Shown: positions 12,424 through 24,071 of the stretch, piece after piece
How the letters are laid out: each line of letters opens with the position of its first letter
Numbering within the stretch: the stretch's first letter is position 1
Assembly (NCBI GenBank): GCA_025201375.1
Contig: JAIWZP010000042.1
Span: forward strand, 205,616-269,615
DNA: 64,000 nucleotides
Origin: Gongronella butleri
Lineage: Eukaryota > Mucoromycota > Mucoromycetes > Mucorales > Cunninghamellaceae
Direction: 5' to 3'
Translations under genes and position numbers: made by a program
Notes under the pieces: generated by a model
Database searches by the model: none
What the model was told of the DNA's origin: nothing
What the model saw: the letters and a program-made list of their open reading frames with translations, nothing else

Positions 12424-13414
12424 ATCAACATTCCTCCTCCTTTTTTATTACTTTTACGTTGCGAAGCGTGTACGAGCTAGTCTTGTTGCCTTGTTGATAG
12501 ATTTCGAATTTGAATATATCCCTTTTTTGTTGCCTTTTGGGTATCAATGATGGGGTGATGGGGTAAATCGTGCGGAATTGCGTGGGCTTTGGATGGCGCG
12601 GCGACCGACTAGAGACCGAGACTCGTCTTGAAAACAAATGTGGCGCGCGTCCCAGGGTGTCATTGCGTGTGTGTTTGAGTCTTGCGGTGCAACCATGGGA
12701 AAACGCGGGCAAGGGTGTCATCAGAAGGACGCGCGACGCGATCAATTGACACGCGCGGGAAAAAAAAAAAAAAAAGTCGGCCTTTCGACAACATACAGCT
12801 CCATGCAGGATACGGCGCGAATCGAGAGCACAGAAAGGGTTCTTTGACGCAACAAAGAGAACGCCAGGTGTCAGAACGGGGCAATTGGGCGCGACACACT
12901 TTGGGAACATGGCCTTTCTTCAGAGGCATGTTGCACGCCCAATTTGGCAAGTCTCGGAGGATCGGAAGTCACCTCCTTGCTGACGTGCGGTCGCAATCTG
13001 ATTTGGATCATCCTGTAATATTTTGAAATGCAATCGATGGGTGGAACAAGAGAGTTTTGTTCATGAGCCGTGCGACATTGTGTGACCAGGCTGCTCGGCA
13101 CTGATCGTTTCGCGTCTTTTTGTTCATCTTTGGCACCCTGTTGGCAAGCAACATGATTAGTGAGCAACTGGGGAGGGAGGGGGAGGCGAGCGTGGAAAAG
13201 ACGCTTGCATAATTGGCGGCGAAAGGAAAAAGGGAGTTTGGCCCCGCCCGGGCATATATTCTCATTGTAAATTTTTTTTCCCATAGCCCATTTTGCATGA
13301 AACTCAGAAAATAGAAAAAAGGGCATGTAAGACTTGTTGCCTAATTTTTCCCCTTTTTTTCTTTTTACATTTTTTCTCATCCTTCCACTCGTTTTCCCAT
13401 TTTTTTTCCTCATC
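12424..13414. other. Intergenic, no supported gene
   Basis: No convincing gene is seen. A CCCCGCCC box and a CATATAT element occur at about 13244-13260, roughly 155 bases before the next start codon, and may belong to its promoter. Confidence 0.45.
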
Positions 13415-14521
13415 ATGGTCGCGTTGCCTACCACCTCAAAAGAGCTGATTCTCAGCATGCCGGTGCCCCACGTCTTGCTGGTGACCATTAATCGGCCCAA
13501 AAACTTCAATTCCATTCATCCAGCGCTAAACAATGAAATGGACGCTGTGTTCAACTGGGCCGAGCAAGAGGACAATGTGTGGTGCATCATTGTAAGCAAT
13601 TGGAGGAGGTGAGACGATGAGGACTCCCTTTTTTTAAACGGTGTTTTTTTTTTTGTTTTTAGATCACGGGTGCGGGCGGTCGCGCGTTTTGCGCAGGTTT
13701 TGACCTGGTGTCTGGCCACAAGGCGCGCACCAAGAACGGTGGTCAGGATTACTCGGATCAGCCCGTGGCCAAGAGCGGCTTTGGCGGCGTGAGCAACCGC
13801 AATCAGGGCCGCAAACCCTTGATTGCTGCTGTCGACGGCTATGCTGTGGGTGGTGGCTCGGAAATCATTGCCGCCAGCGACATTGTGGTTGCCACGGAAA
13901 AGTCCAAGTTTGGTTTCCCCGAAGGTACAGTAATTAAGAGCAAAGGGAATAAAAGGACAACTGGAATAAAAAAAAATGCGAAATCACGGTCATTGATGCC
14001 ATTTATCTCACTTTTTTTTTCTTTCTTGCGTGTGTGCCTCCAGCCAAACAAGGTATGATTGTGTCGTCGGGCGGCCTGGCGCGCATTGTGCGTTCCCTGC
14101 CATACCAAGTGGCCGCCGAGCTCCTCTTGACAGGTCGCATGATCACGGCCAAGGAAGCGCATGGTTATGGTTTCGTCAACAAGGTGCTGCCCAACAATGC
14201 CAATGTTGTGGATACCGCATTGGAATTTGCCAAGGCCATCACGGAATGGTACGAAAAAGAAAGAAGAAAAAAAAAGACGCGTCCGCTCACTTTTTTTTTT
14301 TCCCTAGCTCGCCTGACGCGGTGATGATGACGAAGAAGGGCATGTTGCTTGCCTTGGAGCGCGAATCGCTGACCAAAGCGCGCGACGATCTCATGGAATC
14401 GGATGAAGCGCATGCGTGGAAGACGGGCAACAATCTTACCATTGGTCTGCGCGCATTTGCCGAGAAGAAAAAAGCCCAATACGAGAACCCTGCACCCGTT
14501 GTGCCAAAGAGCCGCTTGTAA
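13415..14521 (+). CDS. Enoyl-CoA hydratase/isomerase family protein with PTS1
   Basis: Crotonase-fold enzyme acting on an acyl-CoA thioester. Four exons, 13415-13591, 13663-13924, 14044-14248, 14308-14521, give 285 residues. Family landmarks are present: INRPKNFNSI near the N terminus, the first oxyanion-hole segment TGAGGRAFCAGFDL, the second KPLIAAVDGYAVGGGSE, and FGFPE. The protein ends PKSRL; SRL is a recognised peroxisomal targeting tripeptide, so import into peroxisomes is likely. In this family hydratase, isomerase and dehydratase activities cannot be told apart without the catalytic acid/base context. Intron 2 carries a TACAGTA heptamer at its start. AATAAA lies at 14540-14545. Confidence 0.9.
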
Positions 14522-15509
14522 TAATAATAAACTGATACCAATAAAGGCAATTTGTGTTTGTTTGTCCCCGCGATCCATCCTTTTCCCGCGACACGCGTTC
14601 TTACCCCATTTCCAATGCTCTCTCTTTTTGCCCATCGTTGTTGTCACAGAAAAGAAAAAAAAAATCCTGCCCCGTGGCATCCGACGACCCACCCCTTGTT
14701 GCCATGATTACAATTGAACCCGCGTTGATCGCAATCGAAACCACAGGCATGAACAAGCTCCACGGCCCACAAGCACGAAAAAAAAATTAAGTGTATTTGG
14801 TTTGCCGCTGGACGGCCACAAAGATCGCGACTCTTTGTCTAACAAAGGCGGGTGGAAAACAAAGAGACTCACAGAAATGAAGAAGAAAAAAAAACCATGA
14901 AAAAAAAAAGAAAATTGATACAAAATACAGGGAAAAGAAAAAAAAAGAAATGAAACGGTTGATGATCGCAGCCATTCATGCGAGAAGGAAAATGGCGTCC
15001 GATTTCCCACACAACAGGGTTTCATCCTTCCAACCCTGACGCACGGGTCCGATCGCATTTTTTTTGTGATTCACACAGGCTGGTGGCATTGACACCCGAC
15101 GGCCGGACCCCTTCCCTTTGTGCGCATCCCATGCTAACCACCCAAAGCAAACTCAAAAAAAAGCATGCCCCCCTCTTCATTTATGCGCGCAATTGCTCTA
15201 TTTTGGGGTCTCTCACTTTTTTGTCTGTATCTTTTTTTGGCCGTTGTCGCTAAAGCCCATCTTTTTCATTTTTGAAATTTCCCTTTTTTTCTTTTTTTTT
15301 TTTTTGTTTCTTTCTTTTTAATTCTATTGCCCGCCTTTTTTTTTTTTTTTTACTCAATTCCATCCAAGGATTGGGGTTTATTTTTTGTTGTTGGTTATTT
15401 GTTTGCGCGTCTCCATCGTACACAACAAGTGATCCTTTTTCCCTTTTTCAAATCCACGGCATCGTTCTTTTTTTTTTTTTTTTGTTCATTTTCCCCCGTT
15501 ATTTTTTGT
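14522..15509. other. Intergenic and 5' flank of Tcp11 gene
   Basis: No supported gene. From 15230 to 15500 the strand is an extended T-rich tract with runs of 10-17 T, consistent with a long pyrimidine-rich promoter or leader of the following gene. Confidence 0.45.
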
Positions 15510-18360
15510 ATGCTGCGAAAGGAGCCGGTACAATTCGTCTCGAACCCAGATGACGAGCAGCAGCCACGACGTGGGCGGCAGCAGCAACAGCAGCCCGATT
15601 ACAGTTCACGTGCGGCGCCCGACATGCATGATCTTGCATCACCGGCGACGGCGCGGAAAAGGGACGGCCGGCGCGCACACCGACAACGTGTCATTACGAC
15701 CATGACGATCGGAAACAGCTCCGTTGTACGCGATGCGGCGGCGGCAATGGCCATTGGGACGACCACGAGTACTATTCAGCAACGACGCGATCGAATGGCG
15801 CGCGATTTGTTTTTACCATGGTTTCTATGCGTGGATGGCACCAGCGCCGTTGTCTCCATCAAGCACGCCATGGCATTGTGGTTCCATGCAGCCACGCAGG
15901 AGAGGTGCAATGCCATTTTTTGGATGGATCTGACTCTTTTGCAACAAGTAATGATCCGTGCACGTCTACGTAAACGCCATCGTCGTCGCCAACCATGCCC
16001 ACCAAAGTCCTTGCTACGCCGCCATCTGCGTCAACAATGGTATGGCCTTTATCCTTGTCCGCCTTCCGAAAGAACAAAACGCCTGTGGTTGAATCAATTG
16101 ACATCATCTCCACCTTGTTCCGTCGCATGGTTGCATGATCATCTTGAATTGCATGAATCCGTCGTCTCTTTGGCTTCCACAGCCGATTCAACTCCCACAG
16201 CCGACGATAACCATCCACTTCCATCTCCAGTACCCATCTCTTCTTCCACCACATCACCATGGTAAGAAATTCTGGGGCACTATTTTTTTTTTCCTTGTTT
16301 TTCTCGTTTTTCGCCATTTTTTTTTTTGTGTCATTTTCGTCCATTTTTTTAAAACGCATGAACTGACGTTTTTTTTTCTCCTTTTCTCTCCTCACTCTCT
16401 CTCTTATCTTCTGGGGGTGCCGACGTGATAGCACGGTGACGTCAGATATGCTCATGACAGCATCATCAGCCGAAACGCTATGCACATCAGATTTGGCGAC
16501 AGCTCCATCCCCGCCAGACACGATGACGACGAATTCGGCGACAACAGGCAGCAACACCATCTCCGAGAGCGACACAAGGGACCATGCACATGACTCGACA
16601 ACTTGTGCAGCGTCGGAGCTGGAAAGATTGCTTGAGCAAGACGCGTCGATGCGCAAGCGGCTGAAGCGACCATGGATGCCGCCCATCAATTCCGACACCT
16701 TGCAGGAACTGGCCATGCCAAACGTCTTTCGCAGCATCCAATTGCGGCATGATCTCGTGTTTGACCAATGCCTCAGCTTCAGACCCAATTTGGACGGCTC
16801 GTCTGGCCGTGACAAAATCAACAAGGCCGAACGCTATTGGCGCCGCGTCGACCGTGCCTTCCAGGATCTCGGCACCGACGCCATGCAAATCGACGACTTG
16901 CACCATCCACAACGCCTTGCCTTTTTGCGCGTCATCCTCGAGGAATTGGCGTCCATCCTCGTTTCCCTGCGCGCGCCTTACGCCTCGTCGCCAGCCGCCA
17001 ACGAGCCATGGCCGTGGCCCGCCAACGTCTCTCTGCGCCATGTCAAGGCCGTCATGGACGTCGATCTCATCTTGCAACAAATCCACCACGCCATCTACGA
17101 CATTGATCCCCTCGTCAAGGTCGTCAGTGCCATCTTGCATCCGCTGTGCCCCGCACATGAAGCCCCGCGCCTCCAGCTCCTCCACCGCTACGTCCAAGAG
17201 AAGAAATACGCAAAAGCCTTGCGTCAATGCTTCTCCATTTTGGAAGCAATCAAGCTCGTAAGTCCATATTCTCGAGAAAAAGAAAAGAAAAGCGAAAAAA
17301 AAAATCAATCAGCCTTTAGGGCTCACCTCTCCTTTTGATTTCATCCCTAGGACTGTGCCAATCGCGTGTTGAAAAATTACCGGCAGCATTTGATTGAGAC
17401 GAGCCCGCCATTGGAATTCCAATGTTTCCTCAAACAGCTGGAAAACGGCGAAATCAAACTCGATTCCACGCACAAGTGGCTGCGAAGGACATGGCGACGC
17501 GTCGGCAAGCACGCGCCCTTTTTAGATGTATACCACCGGGGTAAGAAAAAAAAAAAACGAAAATGAAAAAAATGGAAAAGATGGAAAAAAGAAAGAGACT
17601 CACCTCGTTTTTTCTTTCATGTATCGTAGGCATCGTCCATCTACTGACGGATGATCCACTGACAACAAAGGCATACGAAATACCGTCCGTGCCATTCCCA
17701 ATTGTGCTCCAATTCGACGAACGACGACTTTTGCAGCAATTCCGGCAAGAATTCCAGAGCATGATGCTCGTGTCGTTGCTGCTGATCCCGTACAGATATT
17801 ATGCGGGCTCGTACTCGAGCACCGGCGATATTGTCAAGCTGAAGCGACTGTGCGTCCAAGTGTGCTGGGATATGCACGCCACAGGCTTCCCTGTCATGGC
17901 GTCGCTGCAGGACCGCAAGGATGTCATGCATCTTTACCACCGCCTCGTGTACAAGGCGTGCCATCGCGGCTTGGCCGCACGCGCGCGACGCGACGCGTCC
18001 GCACAGCCTTTAATGGAACAAAAAGAGGTAATCGCCCCTTTTACGCCGCGTCAATTGGCCGAAGACGCCGCACAGCTCTGGGCTTGCTGGCTCATTACGC
18101 ACCTGGACCCGGCCTCCGCCATCTACAAGCTCATGTACGAGCGCATGTGCCATTTGCTCGCTCACCTCTCGCAACACGGTCCAAACCTGGACGAAAACGC
18201 GACAAACGCTATGGAACGCATGGTCGGCATCCAGGAAAACATCCTCGCCCTCGGTGAAAAGATCAAACTGCTCACAGACCTCAATCTCGCAACCTTTGGC
18301 CCAATCTTCAAATGGCTTGCAAAGGACATTTCCGAAAATCATCTGCATCCAGCCGCCTAG
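15510..18360 (+). CDS. Tcp11-domain (SOK1-like) protein
   Basis: Exons 15510-16261, 16432-17257, 17351-17540 and 17630-18360 give 832 residues. The last two thirds (from about residue 325, RKRLKRPWMPPINSDTLQEL) form a Tcp11 domain: PNVFRSIQLRHDLVFDQCLS is the hallmark opening and the domain runs to FGPIFKWLAKDI near the end. In budding yeast the homolog SOK1 suppresses loss of protein kinase A when overexpressed; in animals Tcp11 acts in sperm cAMP signalling. A signalling role here is inference. The first exon is low-complexity, with a Gln run, His/Arg/Ser/Pro-rich text and several frames open at once. The true start and any extra intron there are uncertain; the domain itself is secure. Confidence 0.85.
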
Positions 18361-20285
18361 GTCTTTTCTTTCCTCCTTTATTTATTAATTTCTTCTTCCC
18401 TCTCCATTCAATGTACATAATCTGTCATACTGCAAATAATAATAAAAAAAGCACGTGCACCGCCACCATTTTGTGCAACAGAGCGTAATCACGCTTATGT
18501 TTTCAAAAAATCGGTAAAATGACTCGCCCATGAGCGCGATAGAGATCCCGTGACCGCGGCAAACTGGTTCCTGAGAAATATAGTTTGTCCACAGATTTCA
18601 ATTTGGGACCATTGGAATAGCTTTTTCTGCAGGTGAAATAGAGATGATCTTGTTTTTTGGTGAATTCAGCTTGCAACGCGCCAAAGAAGACGCTGTGTAA
18701 CTCCGAAACGTGTTTTATCGTGAAAGAGCGTGCTGGAAACCAGATTGAGACGCGATTTGCAGGCCATCAGACATCGGTGAGGCGCACCACAGGCAAATCA
18801 AAATTTAGCCATGACAGGTTGTCAAAACCAAAAGCGAAATTTTTAATTCCTCAGAATTGCGCCAAATTCTCCAACAATATAAAGGGCTCCGAGAAACTAG
18901 GATAAATGCCAAAAAAACAGTGTGGTCAGCTTGCTGGTTGACGAGCAATTCGAGATTTTCGATAAAACTTTGCACACGAATAGCACGGGAAAAACGCGCT
19001 CATAGAGCGCCACCGACGCGTTCATTAGCAAGAGACACGCTAAGTACATGGATTTGAATAGAAACAGGCACGCGTAACTCGACGCCGGACGCGATTAGTC
19101 GCGCGTCAAAGTTTGCCAGCCAACATATCGATCGCGTCAATTCTGCCTGGAACGCACTTTTTGCAGTGATCATCGATGTCCACGTACGCACCTGATTGCG
19201 CTCTTTCTTATGGCGTCTGTTTCATGCCACTGTGTCCAATTTTCGTCGACATTTCTTTGAGGCGAAAAATAGAGGCAAATTGCGTTTTACGAGACAACCA
19301 GCCGATGGACCATAGGTTTTTAGTTGATTTTCGTCTGTGAACGCGACGCGTTTACCATGGGGTTAGATGGCGTGGCGATCTGAGGACAAAAATTTTATCA
19401 TTTTCAAATCCTCGACTGTACCCCTTTGAAAATCCGTGGCTTTTGCTCAATTTTTAAAATCGTCACTGCTCGGTATCCAACGATCACAGTGGTACAAGAG
19501 TGGGCTCATTTAAACACGCAGGCTTGGAATTACTAGATTCAAATACAAAACGTCGTCGTGTGTTGTAAATCCATCAAGATATTCCAAAATGTACCCATTT
19601 CATACATTTTGAGTATTTTATCTGCAAATATGGTTTGAATGGATCCGTTTTTGCAGCGATATGAATCAGTGCAAGGAACAGTTCCTACGTCATTAAGCAG
19701 ATCGCCGGATGGAAGAAACAAAACAGATACAGTCCATAAACAATCACATTTTCAATTTTTCATGATACATATGAGGCTTGCTCAAAACAATTTCAGAAAG
19801 TTCTTATGGATATTAACTACCGTACACGCGTTATTTAGTGATCAATGATCACCGAGAAACATACGTGTCGCGAATAGATGGCGCGCTCAAGATGCGTTTT
19901 TAACCTTGAAACGTGTCAAAACCGCGCTTTTCACGTGATGTTTCGCGTCACCAGCAATTGCGCCGCGCATAACCTTGAATATCACCTTAGTTTCCTCCGA
20001 GGGAATTCTCAAAAGCTCTGCTCTAGCTCTTGACTCGTCGAAAATAACGCGCAATTCGACGAAAATTGTTTTTTGCCGCAAAAAGAGAAGCTTTTTTGGC
20101 AATGGCTGGAGTGCGGAGTTTGAATTGGAAGTACCTGGCGCTTTGGGTGGCACAGAGCTCGACTCAAAAGCCCCGGACATCTGGGCGGCACGAGAAAAAA
20201 AAATTTTAAATTGAAGCCACCAGGGTTTGTCCCTTTTTTCCCTTTTTCTTTTTCTCTTTTACTCTCAAAACAAAAAACATTAGCA
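18361..20285. other. Gene-free spacer, decayed repeat-like sequence
   Basis: A polyadenylation AATAAA for the upstream gene is at 18440-18445. The remainder is AT-rich with no conserved frame. Phrases echo the other spacers, but I could not align it confidently to the A or B repeats. It is nearly free of TA-NNN-TA heptamers, unlike the other islands. Confidence 0.5.
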
Positions 20286-21170
20286 ATGGGTGGTACGTCA
20301 TTTTGTTGAAAAGCGTTGTGTTGTGGTGCTGATTGTTGATTTGTTTTTTGTTGTTTTAGCCTACAAATATCTTGAAGAACTGCAAAAGAAGAAGCAATCC
20401 GATGTGTTGCGCTTCCTTTTGCGTGTGCGTTGCTGGGAATACAGGTACTGAATCCTATGATTCGTTTAGGCTTGAATACCTGCCTTCGGGCGGTTGAAAT
20501 TCATCCGATGAACATAGTACCATCAATCAAGCCCCACGCACACTCCTCGCATGTTTTGCTGACTGGCGTCTTTGCTCTTGTCCTGGCTCCCCCGCCTTGC
20601 TTTTGCGTTTTCGCCTCCCCTTTTTTTTTGTTTTTAAAAAAATTTAGACAATTGAACGTCATTCACCGTGCGTCGCGCCCTTCGCGCCCTGACAAGGCCC
20701 GTCGTCTCGGCTACAAGGCCAAGCAAGGCTTCGTCATCTACCGCATCCGCGTGCGCCGTGGTGGTCGTAAGCGCCCTGTCCCCAAGGGTGCCACTTATGG
20801 CAAGCCCGTCAATGAGGGTGTGAACCAGCTCAAATACCAGCGCTCGCTGCAATCCACCGCTGAGGAGCGTGTTGGCCGCCGTTGCGCGAACCTCCGCGTG
20901 CTCAATTCGTACTGGATCAATCAAGATTCCACCTACAAGTACTTTGAGGTCATCCTCGTCGACCCCTCGCACAAGGCCATCCGCCGCGATGCCCGCATCA
21001 ACTGGATCGCCAACGCCGTCCACAAGCGCCGCGAGGCCCGTGGTCTCACTGCCATTGGCAAGAAATCCCGTGGCAAGGGCAAGGGCCATCTGTACACCAA
21101 GACAAAGGGTGCCGGCCAACGCTCCAACTGGAAGCGCCGCAACACCTTGTCTCTCCGTCGCTACCGATAA
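20286..21170 (+). CDS. RPL15: 60S ribosomal protein eL15
   Basis: Large-subunit ribosomal protein. Exons 20286-20292, 20360-20444 and 20648-21170 give 204 residues, the exact usual length. The first coding exon is seven bases (ATGGGTG), completed after the intron to [18 protein letters not shown]. Conserved segments include [59 protein letters not shown] and the Arg-rich C terminus ending LSLRRYR. The second intron (20445-20647) contains a hairpin with a C(UUCG)G-type loop near 20473-20503. AATAAA lies at 21234-21239, tail to tail with the next minus-strand gene. Confidence 0.97.
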
Positions 21171-21259
21171 ATGGATCGCTTTCCATTTTTTTTTCCTACT
21201 CTCTTTTCATTGTGTATATAATCTTCTGGACTCAATAAAACCCAGTTTCTTTATTTTTT

Positions 21260-21535
21260 TCATTCTTTGTTTTCGCGTTTTTGATCCATTTCGTGCAAAG
21301 CTCGAAGCAAAAAGCCAATGCGATACTCGGCCTTGTCGTTGAGCTTCTTAAGGCGGTCGATCTCATCCAGGAGGTCGCGGGTATTGGCATTGTTAGCATT
21401 ATTGGCGGTGGCTTGCGCGCTGCCAGCATCGCGCTGCTGCTGCAATGCCTTGAGCTCGTCAATCTGGCTTTGCAGGCCTTGGATGACAACGTCCACAGGT
21501 GTAGTCTGGAGGAAAGAAGGCGAGCTGTCAGCCAT
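21260..21535 (-). CDS. Small coiled-coil protein, function unknown
   Basis: A single 91-residue frame starting MADSSPSFLQTTPVDVVIQG. Heptad-like leucine and charged pattern covers about residues 17-35 (LQSQIDELKALQQQRD) and 51-85 (LLDEIDRLKKLNDKAEYRI then FLLRALHEMDQ), separated by an Ala/Asn linker. I do not recognise the family. It sits between eL15 (convergent, about 90 bases between stop codons) and eIF3e (divergent, about 250 bases between starts). On its strand an AATAAA follows the stop almost at once, so the two 3' ends overlap. Codon use and structured coiled coils favour a real gene over chance. Confidence 0.6.
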   Translation of the reverse strand: MADSSPSFLQTTPVDVVIQGLQSQIDELKALQQQRDAGSAQATANNANNANTRDLLDEIDRLKKLNDKAEYRIGFLLRALHEMDQKRENKE

Positions 21536-21783
21536 CAAAAAGGGAGAAAAGAACAAATTGGAAGGGAAGAAGGGGAAAGGGGACCGCGAGGAAAAAAGTC
21601 CGGCTCAGAAAAAAAAAAAAAAAAAAGCTAAGCCATTGGCGCCAGAACGACGTGCACAGGGCGGAGAAACGACGAGCAAAATGTGTGAGGAATCAGCCAA
21701 AAAATAATACAATTCGAGGGCCAAGACCGCTTTTTGTGCTGTTTTGTCTCTTTTTCTTTCTTTTTTTTTCGACTCTTCATACC

Positions 21784-23327
21784 ATGTCGGCCAACACCGC
21801 TCAATATGACTTGACGATGCGCATGATCCCCTACTTGGATCGCCATCTCATCTACTTTTTGCTTCGCTTCCTGGAGATCAAGGAGGTAAAAAGACAGAAA
21901 AAAAGCAAATGACGCTCTTTACTGACTTTTTTTGTTTTTTGGCTTAGGTGTACGCCACCGAGGACCTTGTCAAGGCCCAATACGACCTGTTTGTCAACAC
22001 CAACATGGTCGACTTTATCATCGAGTCATACAAGAACATCAACCAGACGGACGATGTGCCCAAGGAGTTTGACGACAAGCGCGAGCAAGTGCTTGCCCAA
22101 TTGGGTGATATGGAAGCCAAGGCCCAAAAGGTCATGTCTGTCTTGGAGAAGCCCGAATTGGTTGCTGCCCTCCGTCAGGACAATGGTCAAAACCTCGAGG
22201 ACCTGAAGAAGCAATATAACGTATGATCCCCTTTTTTTTTGCAATTAGCATCGTCAATGCAAGTCCAATGGCTGATTTTTTTTGCCCTTTTTTTTTTTTT
22301 TTTTTTGTTATAGATCACCGAGGAGATGATCGACGTGCTCTACGAATTTGGTCAATTGCAATACAGCTGTGGCCGCTACGGGGGTGCCGCCGACATGCTT
22401 TATCACTTCCGCATCTTGGTACGAACGCGCTCTCATTTGCCGCCCTATGGCCCATCCATGCCTTGTGGACTCACTCCTCATTTCTCTTTTTTTTTAATCT
22501 AGTCGAGCGACCAAGAACGATGCCTGTCTGCCTCTTGGGGCAAGATGGTGTGCGAGATCTGGGAAGGTTCCTGGGACGCTGCCCTCGAGGAGATCCAAAA
22601 CTTGCGCGAGGTCATTGACCAAAAGAACTTTGCGTCGCCTCTGCAGCAATTGCAGCAGCGTACGTGGCTGATCCACTGGTCGCTCTTTGTCTTTTTCAAC
22701 CACCCCAAGGGCCGTGATGGCATTGTCGACATGTTCTTTGCCCCTGCGTACTTGAACACCATCCAGACCACGTGCCCCTGGATCCTGCGCTATCTGGCGA
22801 CCGCCGTCGTCATCAATCGCCGCCGCAAGACCCAGATGAAGGAGCTTGTCAAGATCATCGAGCAAGAAACCTACGAATACCGCGACCCTGTCACCGAATT
22901 CATCGAGGCTCTGTTCATCAACTTTGACTTTGAGGGCGCGCAAAAGAAACTCAAGGAGTGCGAGGCCGTGCTGTCGCATGACTTTTTCCTCAATGCCACC
23001 GAGGCCGATTTCATGGAAAATGCGCGCCAATTCATCTCCGAGACCTATTGCCGCATCCACCAAAAGATCGACATCAAGGACATGTGCCAAACCCTCAACT
23101 TGGACCAGGAGGAGGGCGAAAAGTGGATCGTCAACCTGATCCGCGACACCCGCGTGGACGCCAAGATCGATTTCCAGGAAAACACCGTCGTCATGAACAC
23201 CCCCGTCACCTCCGTGTACCAGCAGGTCATCGAGCGCACCAAGGGCCTGTCTTTCCGCTCTCAGGTGCTTGCCAGCAACATCAAGCGACGAGAACAGGCC
23301 GCTCAGCAGGACGTTGCCGCTCAATAG
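21784..23327 (+). CDS. INT6: Translation initiation factor eIF3 subunit e (INT6)
   Basis: Exons 21784-21885, 21948-22220, 22314-22418 and 22503-23327 give 434 residues, the expected eIF3e length. The N terminus [20 protein letters not shown] followed by [12 protein letters not shown] is the conserved eIF3e opening. The body is helical, and the PCI/winged-helix module occupies roughly residues 220-400 (including [20 protein letters not shown] and [12 protein letters not shown]). The protein is a core PCI subunit of eIF3, which binds the 40S subunit and bridges eIF4G and mRNA. Budding yeast lacks it, while most other fungi keep it. AATAAA lies at 23473-23478. Confidence 0.95.
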
Positions 23328-23892
23328 ATCAATTCGCAACATCCCTGTCGTCGCCCCCACTTTTTCTTTCTTTTTTCCTCTTTCACTTATGCATCCTTGC
23401 CATTCCCCTTTTTACCTTGACTAGCAACTTTTTTTTTCTGATACATTTTGTTGTATATATTACGGATTTCTCAATAAAAGCAATCGTCGCTGTTGAACAT
23501 CAATGTTATGATACAAGGCTGCCCGGCGCGAAAATACGTAACGACTTTAGATCTCTATCATATCATACAGTAGTCGACGCGCTCACACCGTCACACGCAC
23601 TATCCACTGGACGCGCTCGGGCTTCACTTTATAGTACCCGACAAACCCTACAGTATACGCGATCTTTGTGCATTTGGGATGATCGATCAAAAAGTTCAAG
23701 CGTGATTTGCACGGCAACGGGCTAGATAACCCACCAGGCAAGGGCGCAAGGCCCTGCTGTGAAAAAAGACGCACGCAGAATCACATTCTTTCTCGCAGGG
23801 AGGAGCCGGTCTTACTGTATGTATCATATATACTGTATGATATGATACCACGGCATGTCTGTGCTCTACAGTATGATACGTACAGTACTGTA
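23328..23892. repeat. Spacer with nested TA-NNN-TA heptamer arrays (left of transposon)
   Basis: From about 23545 the sequence carries runs of TA-flanked trinucleotides: cores TCA, TCA, CAG near 23548-23570; CTG, TCA, CTG, TGA, TGA near 23813-23850; CAG, TGA, CAG, CTG near 23867-23892. The last TA is the left target-site TA of the Tc1 element. Confidence 0.7.
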
Positions 23893-23922
23893 CAGTGCCC
23901 GGACAAAAAAAAGTTTCGCTCT
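23893..23922 (+). repeat. Left terminal inverted repeat of Tc1 element
   Basis: Thirty bases starting CAGTGCCCGG and containing an A8 run, identical to the reverse complement of 25197-25226. Transposase would bind just inside this end. Confidence 0.95.
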
Positions 23923-24071
23923 AACTTTAATTTTTTACGCGTTATTTCTTTTTTACGTGCTTCTCATCGGCAACAGTAACTAGATCTCTCAAAATTCATA
24001 CAATGATCCTTTAATATCATACATACATAATAATTCATACAAAAAAGAGGGCGGGGTTGGGCAACTGGGGA

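Noticed and set aside
15859..17308. Two long minus-strand frames opposite the Tcp11 gene
   Set aside because: Composition shadows of a low-complexity first exon and a codon-biased second exon; no recognisable domain.
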